Below are positions 17,818-25,090 of a stretch of 26,439 bases of DNA, piece after piece (positions within the stretch are counted from its first letter, which is position 1; every line of letters begins with the position of its first letter). Below the pieces are notes generated by a model, which did no database searches, had not been told where the DNA came from, and saw only the letters and a program-made list of their open reading frames with translations. Both the position numbers and the translations under genes were made by a program. Origin of the DNA: DATEDA01 sp963789885. GTDB lineage: Bacteria; Pseudomonadota; Gammaproteobacteria; Burkholderiales; SG8-39. The stretch is taken from positions 1-26,439 of the forward strand of contig CAWBNB010000063.1 of the NCBI GenBank assembly GCA_963789885.1, read 5' to 3'.

Positions 17818-17894
17818 GGAGAGGCCCGCAGGATCGGGTTCGCGGACTGATTATGCGACACCGTGGGCCGTGCATACTCACGGCGCTTTCTCCT

Positions 17895-18566
17895 TCACTT
17901 CCTCAGCGAGGCCGTCTTCCTAACCGCAAGTAGCAGGACGAGAAGCGAGACGAGCAACTGCGTGAGCGCCTCTGGCGACCCCATCGTCCACAGCGTCGCG
18001 CCGCTGAGCGCGCACCACAGCAGCGGAATGGCAAGGAGTCCCCACAGCGGCCGCTCAGCGGCGAGGAGCACGCCGAGCGTTGCGATTGCCGTCGGATCGG
18101 GCGCGACGCCGAAGACCTCGGCCTGAACCCAAGACCTCCCCGCGAGCGGTGCGATCAGTGGCATGACGCCGATCGCGAACGCGACTACGCCGAGGCCGGT
18201 TCGTTGTGCCGCATCGTGGCCCGGCTGGAAGGTAAGCCGTCCCCCGACGAGTCCCGTCGAGATCAGGAGGAGCGCCTCAACGACGAAGGCCAGCGCGAAG
18301 TACGTGGCGGCCCAATTGATCGTCGCGTAACGCTGGAAATGGAAGACCCAGGCGACCCAGAGCCAACACCCCGCGAGCATCGCCGCGACGACGCGTCCCG
18401 GTTGGATCCCGCGCCGCCGCAGCAACGCGAGCATCGCGAGGCCGACCCCGAGCGACACGACCTGCGCAGGCCAGATTTCGCGGTTGTACAGCTCGAAGAG
18501 CCGGTAGTAGGTCCGTGGCGAGAACAGGAGGAAGTCCGACGGCCCGTAAGTCCACCACTCGGACAC
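17895..18566 (-). CDS. DUF6064-like integral membrane protein
   Basis: A 223-residue protein with six or so hydrophobic helices. The N-terminus (VSEWWTYGPSDFLLFSPRTY then RLFELYNREIWPAQ) is what I recall as typical of DUF6064 proteins, whose function is not established. The start is GTG at 18566, overlapping the aldo/keto reductase stop by one base (TAGTG), so expression is coupled. The reading frame continues much further upstream inside the reductase gene, but that part is the reductase read out of frame. Role unknown; pairing with a Tat-exported oxidoreductase suggests an envelope function. Confidence 0.75.
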   Translation of the reverse strand: MSEWWTYGPSDFLLFSPRTYYRLFELYNREIWPAQVVSLGVGLAMLALLRRRGIQPGRVVAAMLAGCWLWVAWVFHFQRYATINWAATYFALAFVVEALLLISTGLVGGRLTFQPGHDAAQRTGLGVVAFAIGVMPLIAPLAGRSWVQAEVFGVAPDPTAIATLGVLLAAERPLWGLLAIPLLWCALSGATLWTMGSPEALTQLLVSLLVLLLAVRKTASLRK

Positions 18567-19498
18567 TAGAGGCCTGCGACGTGCGCGATCATTCGCCGGC
18601 GCATCGCCTCGTCGGGCAAGCGCCCATAGGCCGCGCCAATGTTTTCGCGGACGTGCGCGACGCTGGTCGTCGCGGGAATTGCGCAGGTGACGGCCGGGTG
18701 CGAGACGATGAACTTGAGGAGGAGCTGCGCCCAGTTCGCGCATTCGACCTCCGTGGCCCAGGCCGGCAGCCGATGGCGTGCGACCGAACGGATCAACGCC
18801 CCTTCCCGGAACGGCCGGTTGACGATGACCCCAATGCCGCGGTCGCGGGCGAGGGGGAGGATGCGGTCCTCGACCTCGCGGTCCAGTACATTGTAGGTCA
18901 ACTGGACGAAGTCGATCCGCTCGGTGCGCATGATCTGCTCGATCTCGCGGTGGCGGCGGCCCTCCGAGGTGGTGATCCCGACGTAGCGCACCTGGCCGGC
19001 CGCCTTCATCTCGAAGAGCGTCGGCAGATGCTCCTGCCAGGCCAGCAGATTGTGGACCTGCACGAGATCCAAATGAGGAACGTTCCAATACCGGCGAGAC
19101 CTCTCGATCTGCTCTCGGCCGCGCGCCCCGGAGGCGATCCACACCTTGTCGGCGGAGAAGAGGGGAGGCGGGTGGCCGAGCTTCGTCAGGCCGTAACCGA
19201 TCACCTCCTGCGAGGAGCCGTACATCGGCGAGGAGTCGATCATGCGGCCCCCGCCGTCGAAGAAGCCGCGCATCACCTCCGCGCACGCACCGCGGGCGAC
19301 CGGATCGTTGCCAACGTTGAAAGTGATCCAGCTGCCGAGCCCGACAACTGGCATCGCCTCGCCGCTCGAAGGGATCGGCCGCGTGAGGATCGGGCCGCGC
19401 TGCGCCCATCCGCTAAGCGGCCAGGCGAGCGCGCCGGCCCCCACCGCCGTCAGAGCGCGGAGCACATTGCGACGCTGGAAGTTCGGTGCGTCTCGCAT
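18566..19498 (-). CDS. Tat-exported aldo/keto reductase
   Basis: A 310-residue aldo/keto reductase-fold oxidoreductase. A twin-arginine signal (RRNVLRALTAVGAGALAWPLSGWAQ, residues 9-33) points to folded export. The catalytic tetrad is present: Asp88 and Tyr93 in MIDSSPMYG, Lys118 in SADKVWIAS, His149 in LDLVQVHN. The C-terminal AIPATTSVAHVRENIGAA resembles the cofactor-contacting region. I chose the ATG at 19498, which puts the RR pair close to the N-terminus; a GTG at 19549 would add 17 residues. Neither start has a clear Shine-Dalgarno. The 3' end overlaps the DUF6064 gene. Members of this exported subgroup are uncommon relative to cytosolic NADPH enzymes; substrate unknown. Confidence 0.85.
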   Translation of the reverse strand: MRDAPNFQRRNVLRALTAVGAGALAWPLSGWAQRGPILTRPIPSSGEAMPVVGLGSWITFNVGNDPVARGACAEVMRGFFDGGGRMIDSSPMYGSSQEVIGYGLTKLGHPPPLFSADKVWIASGARGREQIERSRRYWNVPHLDLVQVHNLLAWQEHLPTLFEMKAAGQVRYVGITTSEGRRHREIEQIMRTERIDFVQLTYNVLDREVEDRILPLARDRGIGVIVNRPFREGALIRSVARHRLPAWATEVECANWAQLLLKFIVSHPAVTCAIPATTSVAHVRENIGAAYGRLPDEAMRRRMIAHVAGL

Positions 19499-19768
19499 TG
19501 AAGACGATGTTACGTTACCGCTGCTCGCCTGCGTAAAGCACGCGCCCACCGTTGCCGGTGACGTTCGCGTCGAGGCGACATTGAGCCTCGTGCCCTAGAA
19601 AGATCCTTCCGCCGTAGGACGCGCTAACCCTTGAAGCGGGGCCCATATGCGAAGGCGGCGAGGCGCGGGCTCTGGAAGGACACGAAACCGGTGACTCCGT
19701 GGGAGTGGCGAAAGGGCGATAAGCGAAGCCCCCTAACGGCGCGTCGCGAAGCCGCCAAGGCGGGTCTA
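19499..19768. other. Spacer between the aldo/keto reductase gene and the intron remnant
   Basis: These 270 bases hold the reductase upstream region. A plus-strand open stretch from about 19631 (KPVTPWEWRKGDKRSPLTARREA) runs through into the intron antisense; it may be a fragment of an older gene but I cannot identify it. Confidence 0.35.
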
Positions 19769-20809
19769 CTACCATGGGCGTTGCCGGAAACGACCGTTCA
19801 ACGCCGCTATCGCCAGATGGGCCTTGCCGGTCGTGCGCGAATACATCCGCCCGAACGTGAAACCCAGGAAGTCGAACTCGCCTTCCGGGACCCTGCAGAT
19901 TCGTGTCTTCTCCTCGTTGACCGTCAGCTTCAGGCGGCCCATGAGCTCGCGCAGTCGTTGCAAGGCTTCTTCCGCCCGGCCCTTCCTGCACAGGATCACG
20001 AGATCGTCGGCGTAGGTCACGATGCGAGTGCCAAGGCTCTTCTCCAGCCCGAGCTTCTTCCACCCCAACACAAACCGGCGCATGTACAGATTCGCCAACA
20101 AGGGTGAGATGGGTGAACCCTGCGGGATGCCGCGGCGCTGATCCTTGGCCTCGGTCGTGCGTTTCTTCCGACCTCGGTCGTCGGTCTCCTCCACGGAGCA
20201 TTCGAGCCACATCTTGATCAGATGCAGCACACGTCGGTCCACGATGCGCCGCGCGAGCGACAGCATCAGTTCGGCGTGCGGGATGCTCCCGAAGTAGTCC
20301 GCGAGATCAGCGTCCACGACTTCCGGATGGTCGTAGAACAGCGTGTCCTTCACGTCGATCGCCGCCTGCTGGGCGTTGCGGCCCGGCCGGTAGGCGTACT
20401 GCTCGGGCGGAAGGTCGGCTTCAAAGATCGGTTCGAGCACCAGCATCGCTGCTGTCATGCACACCCGATCGCGCAGGGTCGAGATGCCCAGCGGCCTGAG
20501 TTTGCCATTGGCCTTCGGGATGAACACTCGTCGGATAGGCTCCGGTCGGTAGGTCTCCTGCCTGAGCGCAAGCGCCAGTTCGCCAAGCCACCGGTGAACC
20601 CCGTACGCTTCGATGTCTGCAAAGTCCTGTCCGTCCACGCCCGGTGCGCCCTTGTTCGAGCAGCACTGAGCGTAGGCATGCGCCAGGATGTCTTCGCGGT
20701 GAATCTTGTCGTACAGGGCGTAGAAGCGGTACCCGGCTTCTGCCTTCGCTTTCGCGTGTAACGCCGTCTGCAGCTTCTGAACACTCTTCGGAGTTGCTAG
20801 GTTGCCCAA
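19769..20809 (-). CDS. ltrA: Group II intron reverse transcriptase, C-terminally truncated
   Basis: A 346-residue remnant of an intron-encoded protein, normally about 420 to 600 residues. It has the N-terminal RT-0 region, GAPGVDG (55-60), FIPKANGKLRPLGI (97-109), the catalytic Asp168 in VDADLADYFGSI, RRGIPQGSPISPLLANLYM (225-243) and the active-site YADD (266-269), then KTRICRVPEGEFDFLGFTFG. After TGKAHLAI the sequence departs from the family and stops within about a dozen residues, so the thumb end, maturase domain X and any endonuclease are lost. The start TTG at 20809 is tentative. The palm is intact, so residual polymerase activity cannot be excluded, but splicing support is unlikely. 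Confidence 0.85.
   Translation of the reverse strand: MGNLATPKSVQKLQTALHAKAKAEAGYRFYALYDKIHREDILAHAYAQCCSNKGAPGVDGQDFADIEAYGVHRWLGELALALRQETYRPEPIRRVFIPKANGKLRPLGISTLRDRVCMTAAMLVLEPIFEADLPPEQYAYRPGRNAQQAAIDVKDTLFYDHPEVVDADLADYFGSIPHAELMLSLARRIVDRRVLHLIKMWLECSVEETDDRGRKKRTTEAKDQRRGIPQGSPISPLLANLYMRRFVLGWKKLGLEKSLGTRIVTYADDLVILCRKGRAEEALQRLRELMGRLKLTVNEEKTRICRVPEGEFDFLGFTFGRMYSRTTGKAHLAIAALNGRFRQRPW
19777..19805. repeat. Repeat-like segment at the truncated intron end
   Basis: GGCGTTG (19777-19783) and CAACGCC (19799-19805) form an inverted repeat around CCGGAAACGACCGTT. CGACCGTTCAACG closely matches the reverse complement of copy G (CGTTGAACGGCCG at 25092-25104). The repeat family therefore lies at the intron deletion junction. 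Confidence 0.45.
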
Positions 20810-21305
20810 TCTCCGTGTCCCTCGCTACTTGTTGCGTTCGTCTTGAACTGAGGCCCCTTCCCTCCACCGGCGTTACCCGGCTTCAGCGGTACTGCGAGCC
20901 TCTCCGTCACCCCAGAGCGTCCGGCCTGTCCGTCACCGGCGTCCGGTTGGTCGTCCCCGACCACGCCTTGGGGCTTCCCGTGTTGCGTGCGCTTTCCTTG
21001 TGTACGTGCTGTCGCCACTACCCCGGCGCAGCGACTGGGGGTACTGCTTCGCTCATCCGCCCAGCCCTATCAGCCTTCCCCGAAAGGGTCGTCGGGTCGG
21101 CCTGCGCATCGGCATTTTCGAGGCTTGCTCGGCGTTCACTCGCGTTACGGCCCGCACACCCGCACTGCCACCAAATCGTGGCACGCTTACCCGAAGGCTT
21201 CAGCCATTTCGTTACCTCCATAGCTGCTCCGGTTGCTTCCGGCTGGAGCGTTCGCCGGGTGGGATTTGCACCCACTGGAAAGCGCCGCCTTATCACGGCG
21301 CACAC
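20810..21305 (-). ncRNA. Group II intron ribozyme, 5' domains (I to about IV)
   Basis: This non-coding leader upstream of the reverse transcriptase carries short hairpin-forming blocks in the order expected of the 5' ribozyme domains: GTGCGCC near the start, then GCAAATCCCAC, GGAGCAGCTATGGAGGTAACG, GTGGCAGTGCGGGTG and CAGTACCCCCAGTCGCTGCG (a few bases trimmed here). Domain boundaries were not folded. Without domain V it is catalytically dead. Confidence 0.6.
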
Positions 21306-21308
21306 CCG

Positions 21309-21385
21309 TTGCTGCCTGTCGTGCTCTGGAGAAGCGGCCCTTCGCGGACTTCGCCGAACTCCCAGAGCGGACATTCACCGATTCA
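21309..21385. repeat. Interspersed repeat copy E, interrupted by the group II intron
   Basis: 21309-21347 matches copy A at 9716-9754 almost throughout (TTGCTGCCTGTCGTGCTC, then GAGAAGCGG and TTCGCGG). It continues with CCAGAGCGGACATTCACCG. On the minus strand the intron starts directly after this sequence, so the repeat is the intron's 5' flank. Confidence 0.65.
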
Positions 21386-21393
21386 GCTTCAGA

Positions 21394-21407
21394 GGACAAG
21401 CTTGTCC
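21394..21407. promoter_or_regulatory. Perfect 14-bp palindrome GGACAAGCTTGTCC
   Basis: A perfect self-complementary 14-mer lies about 40 bases past the hemerythrin gene's stop, between it and repeat copy E. It could be a protein-binding site or a remnant stem; there is no T-run. Confidence 0.3.
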
Positions 21408-21448
21408 GTGCTGACGTGCGTGATTAGCTGCCAGCGGGTCGAGAGCGC

Positions 21449-21901
21449 TCAGCCGCGCGCGAGCTTCTGCCTCACCAGCTCGCCGACCGCGAGCGCGGCC
21501 GGGTACATCACCTGTTCTTCGGTCTGCGCGTGCAGGACGAGTTTCTCGGCGAACCGCGCGTACTCGGGCTTGCCCGCCTCGCCTGCAGCCTTCGACAGCG
21601 ACTCGAGCGCCCCGACGATCGCGCCGTGCTCCTTGAGCATCTCCGGGAGATCGGCTTTCAGCTTGTCGGTGAGCCTCAGCACATCCTTCATTTCCGGCGT
21701 GATGCGCCCCTGGGCGACGTCGGCGAGCAGCCCGAGCGGCGGCAGCGCGTACTCCTCTTCCTTGACGAAATGTGGATGGAGCAGCTTCGCAACGTGCTTC
21801 GCGGCCTCGCCGACTGCGCCAGGCTCCCTGGTCGCCTTGACGAGTTCCTCGTGCAGTTCATCGTGCTCGACCTTAAGCGGCCGGGGAATGCTCAGGTTCA
21901 T
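21449..21901 (-). CDS. Hemerythrin HHE-domain protein
   Basis: A 150-residue, all-helical protein of the HHE cation-binding family, expected to carry a non-heme di-iron centre that binds O2 or NO. Candidate ligands are spaced as in the family: His13 (EHDELH), His42/His44 with Glu48 (LHPHFVKEEE), His92 (LKEHGAIV), His124 and Glu128 (VLHAQTEEQVMYPA). A GGAGGTG Shine-Dalgarno lies 7 bases before the ATG at 21901. No signal peptide, so cytoplasmic. It lies beside a nitric oxide reductase gene transcribed in the opposite direction, which suggests a role in NO or oxygen sensing or detoxification; that is inference. It has no C-terminal signalling domain. Confidence 0.85.
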   Translation of the reverse strand: MNLSIPRPLKVEHDELHEELVKATREPGAVGEAAKHVAKLLHPHFVKEEEYALPPLGLLADVAQGRITPEMKDVLRLTDKLKADLPEMLKEHGAIVGALESLSKAAGEAGKPEYARFAEKLVLHAQTEEQVMYPAALAVGELVRQKLARG

Positions 21902-21935
21902 GATGCACCTCCGGGTTTCATCGAGCGCCGCCTTT

Positions 21936-21952
21936 GCCCGCTCAAGGCGGGC
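21936..21952 (-). other. Small hairpin in the hemerythrin leader
   Basis: GCCCGC-TCAAG-GCGGGC lies in the spacer just upstream of the hemerythrin gene, between it and the gene remnant. On the minus strand it may separate the two messages; there is no T-run. Confidence 0.3.
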
Positions 21953-21973
21953 CCGCGCGGCGTTTCGTGCTAG

Positions 21974-22169
21974 TTACAGCCCCTTCCAGTTGGGGTGATC
22001 AAAGTACTTGCCGTAGGTGTTCAGCCCCGCGACCACCTTGTTTGTGCCGGCATGCGGATTCACCTTCTTGTCCTTGCCCTCCATCGCATCGGCGCCGGCG
22101 ATGATGTCCTCGAGGATGATGTGCAGGTTTGCGTCGGCCTGCGCCCGTCAGCGTCATTCTCGATTTCAT
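21974..22169 (-). pseudogene. Gene remnant: start and C-terminus joined, middle deleted
   Basis: A good Shine-Dalgarno (GAAGGAGAG) precedes ATG 22169 and the opening MKSRMTLTGA. After about ten codons the frame shifts, and the remaining sequence encodes a protein-like tail, ADANLHIILEDIIAGADAM then EGKDKKVNPHAGTNKVVAG, LNTYGKYFDHPNWKGL and a stop at 21974. The tail frame has stops just upstream, so it has no start of its own. The simplest reading is a deletion that joined the N-terminus, perhaps a signal peptide, to the last 54 or so residues. I do not recognise the family. It lies 72 bases upstream of hemerythrin on the same strand. Confidence 0.55.
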
Positions 22170-22181
22170 GGTTACTCTCCT

Positions 22182-22331
22182 TCACCGGTCGTTGACTTCC
22201 CCACCGGCGCCGGCCGCCGCCGCCGCGATCTTGTCCTTCCTCTCAACGGGCGGGCTGCTGAAATGCTCCCCGCCGACGGCCGATCTGATATGAATCACGT
22301 TCGCGCGCCCGCTCAGCACGGTGGAGAGCAT
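22182..22331 (-). CDS. Possible small ORF (49 residues), doubtful
   Basis: It reads MLSTVLSGRANVIHIRSAVG then GEHFSSPPVERKDKIAAAAA and ends GAGGEVNDR, 12 bases before the remnant gene's ATG, so the next Shine-Dalgarno overlaps its end. It has only a weak GGGGAAC upstream. It could be the tail of another degraded gene rather than an intact small gene. No family recognised. Confidence 0.25.
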   Translation of the reverse strand: MLSTVLSGRANVIHIRSAVGGEHFSSPPVERKDKIAAAAAGAGGEVNDR

Positions 22332-22752
22332 GTTCCCCGACGAGCGGCTCGAGCGTGTTGACGGAGATCAACGCAGGCGAGCGGCTCGCGCTTCAACACG
22401 AACTATGAGGTTATTGGGCTCGGTATCGCGGGCGGCGTGACGTCGCCGCCCGGAGCGCGTCAGCGACCGGCCGCCAAAAGCGGTCACCCGATACCAGGGT
22501 GAGAACGGCCCCCAGCCTGGTCGGCGTTTGCATCCGATAGGCTGGCTTCAACCTCATCGCCAGAGCAAGAAGGCCAAGTTCTTGAATTGATGGCGGACCA
22601 CAACTCCCGCGTTGGCGGGCAAGCGAGAGAGGTTGAGGTCAGCTGGCAAGCGGGGCCGCGCTGCGGCAAATGACAGTAGACGACCCAGATGGTCGCGCGG
22701 ACAATTCTCGTCACCCGCCGGTAAGCAGACCCAAGAGGGAAGGAAGTACGCC
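22332..22752. other. Spacer upstream of norB
   Basis: No convincing gene is seen in these 421 bases. They include GAGCGGCTCG twice (22342 and 22379), one repeat copy (22457-22489) and the norB leader. I looked for an FNR/Dnr-type TTGAT-N4-ATCAA box and a sigma-54 -24/-12 pair, and found no good match. Confidence 0.5.
22457..22489. repeat. Interspersed repeat copy F (short)
   Basis: GCGTCAGCGACCGGCC followed by GCCAAAAGCGGTCACCC shares the TCAGCGACCGG and AAAGCGGTC elements of the other copies. Confidence 0.45.
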
Positions 22753-25053
22753 ATGTCTGCAACCACTTTGCCATCCCACGAAACGTTGTCCCCTTGGTGG
22801 CCGCGAAGCGTCGTCATCGTCATGATCTTCGGCTTCGCGGTCCTCATCCTGATGTCGCTCCGCGCGTACCAGAACGCGCCCCCGATCCCGGTGAAGGCCG
22901 TCGCGCTGGGCGACGAGATCGTGTTCACCGCCGAGGACGTCGCCGCGGGCCAGGAGGTCTTCCTCAAGTACGGCCTGATGGACAACGGCACGATCTGGGG
23001 CCACGGCGCCTATCTCGGGCCGGATTTCTCCGCGCAGACGCTGCACGGCCTTGCCTTGTACTTCGCAGGGCGGATTGCGCAAACGCAGTTTCAGAACACG
23101 TACGCCAATCTCCGCCAGAGCGAGAAGGCGGTCGTGGACGGAGCGGTTGCGTCGGCGTTCAAGACCAACCGGTACGACGCGGCTACGGGCACGCTGACAT
23201 TGCCTGACGACAGCAAGGCGGCGTTCACGGAGCAGGTCGCGTACTGGACGAACTACTTCGCCGACCCCGCGAAGAATGGCGGGCTTTCGAGAGCCGCCGT
23301 CGCCGATCCGATCGAGCTGCGCAAGCTCACCGCGTTCTTCGTCTGGACGGCCTGGGCCTCGGCCGCACAACGGCCTGGCAGCGCCCACTCGTACACCAAC
23401 AACTTCCCGTACGACCCGCTGGTCGGCAATCACCACACCGGTGGCGCGCTGCTGTGGAGCGCCATCAGCCTGGTGTTTCTGCTCGGTGGCATCGCGGTCG
23501 TGCTGCTCGCCTTCGGCAAGTTCGACTACCTCGGCTGGCAGGGAGGCACGACGGCGGTCGCAGCCCGGCCGGCGAGCGTTCGTCCGGCGCAGATCACCCC
23601 GGCTCAGGCCGCCACGGTGAAGTTCATGGTGGTCGCCGGCCTGCTCTTTCTCGCGCAAGTCCTGATCGGCGGCGCGCTCGCGCACTATCGGGCCGAGCCG
23701 GGCGACTTCTACGGCTTCGACTTGTCGGCTGTGTTCCCGAGCAATCTGCTCCGCGCCTGGCACCTGCAGACGATGATCTTCTGGGTCGCGACTTCCTACG
23801 TGGCCGGCGCGCTGTTCGTCGCCTCGGCGCTCGGCGGCGGCGACCCCAAGGGACAGCGCCCACTCGTCCATCTGCTGTTCTGGGCAGTCGTCGTGGTCGT
23901 CGTCGGCAGCCTGCTCGGCCAGTGGGCTGGGATCAAGAACCTCCTCGGCGATCTGTGGTTCTGGATCGGCAACCAGGGCTGGGAATACCTGGAGATCGGC
24001 CGCTTCTGGCAGATCCTGCTCGCGGTTGGCTTGCTGTTCTGGTTCTGGCTGGTACGCCGCGCGGTCGAGCCCGCGCGCGCGAACCCCGAGCTGCGGACAT
24101 TCGTCGTCTTCTTTCTGATCGCGGCCTTCGCAATTCCGTTCTTCTATCTGCCCGCGTTCTTCTTCGGCGCGAAGACACACTACTCGATCGTCGACGTGTG
24201 GCGGTTCTGGATCATTCACCTCTGGGTCGAGGGCTTCTTCGAGTTCTTCGTGACGGTGATCGTCTCGATCATCCTCTTCCAACTCGGCCTGGTCCGCCGG
24301 ATCACGGCGATCCGCGTCATCTACCTCGACGCCATACTCTACTTCGGCGGCGGGTTGATCGGCACCGCACACCACTGGTACTTCACCGGTCAGACGGAGC
24401 TCGCCATGGCGCTCGGTGCCACGTTCTCCGCGCTCGAGGTCGTCCCGCTCACGCTGCTCACGCTGGATGCGTGGGACTTCTACCGGCTCACGCGCGGCGA
24501 GAGCGCCCCCGCCTTCCGGCACCGCTGGACCTTCTTCTTCCTGATGGCGGTCGGATTCTGGAACTTCGTCGGCGCTGGCGTCTTCGGCTTCCTCATCAAC
24601 ACGCCGATCGTGAGCTACTACGAAATCGGGACGATCCTCACGATCAACCACGGCCATGCCGCCTTCATCGGCGTGTTCGGCATGCTTGCCGTCGGGCTCA
24701 TGGCGTACGTGCTGCGCGAGGTCACGAGCGATGCGCTCTGGCCGCGGATCGAGAAGTTCCTGAAGGTCGGGTTCTGGGGGCTCAACATCGGGCTTGCCAT
24801 GATGATCGTCTTCAGCCTGTTTCCCGCCGGCGTGCTGCAGCTCTGGGACGTGCTGCAGAACGGCTACTGGCACGCCCGTTCGCTCGAGTACACGGGCTCC
24901 GCGCTCGCGCGAACCCTGGAGTGGATGCGCACGCCGGGCGACCTGGTGTTCATCTTCGTCGGCGTGCTGCCGATCGCGCTCGCGTTGCTCGTTTCCTACC
25001 GAGACATGTGGCGCGGCCGGGCGGTCGCGACGGAGCTTAAGCCGGCGAGGTGA
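22753..25053 (+). CDS. norB: Quinol-dependent nitric oxide reductase (qNOR)
   Basis: An inner-membrane heme-copper-superfamily enzyme (766 residues) that reduces NO to N2O with electrons from quinol. It has one N-terminal helix (about 18-37), a periplasmic domain of about 190 residues, and a further 13 or so helices. Active-site residues are all present: heme b His337 (RAWHLQ), FeB ligands His489 and Glu493 (HLWVEGFFEFF) and His540-His541 (GTAHHWYF), Glu562, and heme His633/His635 (INHGHAAF). His311, Glu315 and Phe319 (HYRAEPGDF) match the quinol-site residues known from the Geobacillus enzyme. The intact His pair argues against a nitric oxide dismutase, where one His is replaced by Asn. ATG 22753 follows AAGGAAG. 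The gene appears monocistronic; a hairpin overlaps its stop. Confidence 0.95.
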   Translation: MSATTLPSHETLSPWWPRSVVIVMIFGFAVLILMSLRAYQNAPPIPVKAVALGDEIVFTAEDVAAGQEVFLKYGLMDNGTIWGHGAYLGPDFSAQTLHGLALYFAGRIAQTQFQNTYANLRQSEKAVVDGAVASAFKTNRYDAATGTLTLPDDSKAAFTEQVAYWTNYFADPAKNGGLSRAAVADPIELRKLTAFFVWTAWASAAQRPGSAHSYTNNFPYDPLVGNHHTGGALLWSAISLVFLLGGIAVVLLAFGKFDYLGWQGGTTAVAARPASVRPAQITPAQAATVKFMVVAGLLFLAQVLIGGALAHYRAEPGDFYGFDLSAVFPSNLLRAWHLQTMIFWVATSYVAGALFVASALGGGDPKGQRPLVHLLFWAVVVVVVGSLLGQWAGIKNLLGDLWFWIGNQGWEYLEIGRFWQILLAVGLLFWFWLVRRAVEPARANPELRTFVVFFLIAAFAIPFFYLPAFFFGAKTHYSIVDVWRFWIIHLWVEGFFEFFVTVIVSIILFQLGLVRRITAIRVIYLDAILYFGGGLIGTAHHWYFTGQTELAMALGATFSALEVVPLTLLTLDAWDFYRLTRGESAPAFRHRWTFFFLMAVGFWNFVGAGVFGFLINTPIVSYYEIGTILTINHGHAAFIGVFGMLAVGLMAYVLREVTSDALWPRIEKFLKVGFWGLNIGLAMMIVFSLFPAGVLQLWDVLQNGYWHARSLEYTGSALARTLEWMRTPGDLVFIFVGVLPIALALLVSYRDMWRGRAVATELKPAR

Positions 25054-25082
25054 CCGGCGCGCGTCGGTGGCGGCGCGCCGGT
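25053..25082 (+). terminator. 10-bp GC hairpin directly after norB
   Basis: ACCGGCGCGC (25053-25062) pairs perfectly with GCGCGCCGGT (25073-25082) around a 10-base loop, starting on the last base of the norB stop codon. No T-run follows, as is common for terminators in high-GC genomes. Confidence 0.55.
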
Positions 25083-25090
25083 GAAGCGGG

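Larger units (their letters stand above)
17521..17894. other. Non-coding spacer upstream of the amidohydrolase gene
   Basis: These 374 bases contain no convincing gene. They hold a start-proximal dyad (17522-17535), direct repeats of GTTAACCGGA (17569, 17590 and a shorter match at 17679) and one interspersed repeat copy (17752-17817). Confidence 0.5.
19769..21305 (-). mobile_element. Group II intron, 5' end intact, 3' end missing
   Basis: The element begins on the minus strand with a GUGYG-type 5' end (GTGTGCG at 21305-21299, or GTGCGCC two bases in). A structured leader of about 500 bases follows, then the reverse transcriptase ORF. The leader shows stretches typical of these introns, such as GTGGGTGCAAATCCCAC and GACCCGACGACCCTTTCGGGG. 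The 3' part (RT thumb, maturase domain, ribozyme domains V and VI) is absent: no domain V-like hairpin occurs between 19500 and 19790. The left boundary is approximate, near 19790, where sequence resembling the interspersed repeat begins. The element should not be able to splice. Confidence 0.8.

Noticed and set aside
19500..19790. Domain V/VI of the group II intron
   Set aside because: No GAGC...GAAA...GUUC-type domain V hairpin is readable on the minus strand in this interval.
19631..20107. Plus-strand open frame crossing the intron end, with a protein-like start (WKDTKPVTPWEWRKG)
   Set aside because: Its second half is plainly antisense to the reverse transcriptase; the first half could be an old fragment but no family or start signal supports it.
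22480..22752. FNR/Dnr box or sigma-54 promoter upstream of norB
   Set aside because: The closest strings (TTGAATTGAT; TGGCAAGCGGGG) do not match either consensus well enough.
22753..25053. Nitric oxide dismutase (Nod) instead of NO reductase
   Set aside because: The active-site His pair (540-541) and the quinol-site His-Glu-Phe pattern are conserved; known Nod proteins replace one His with Asn and lose the quinol site.
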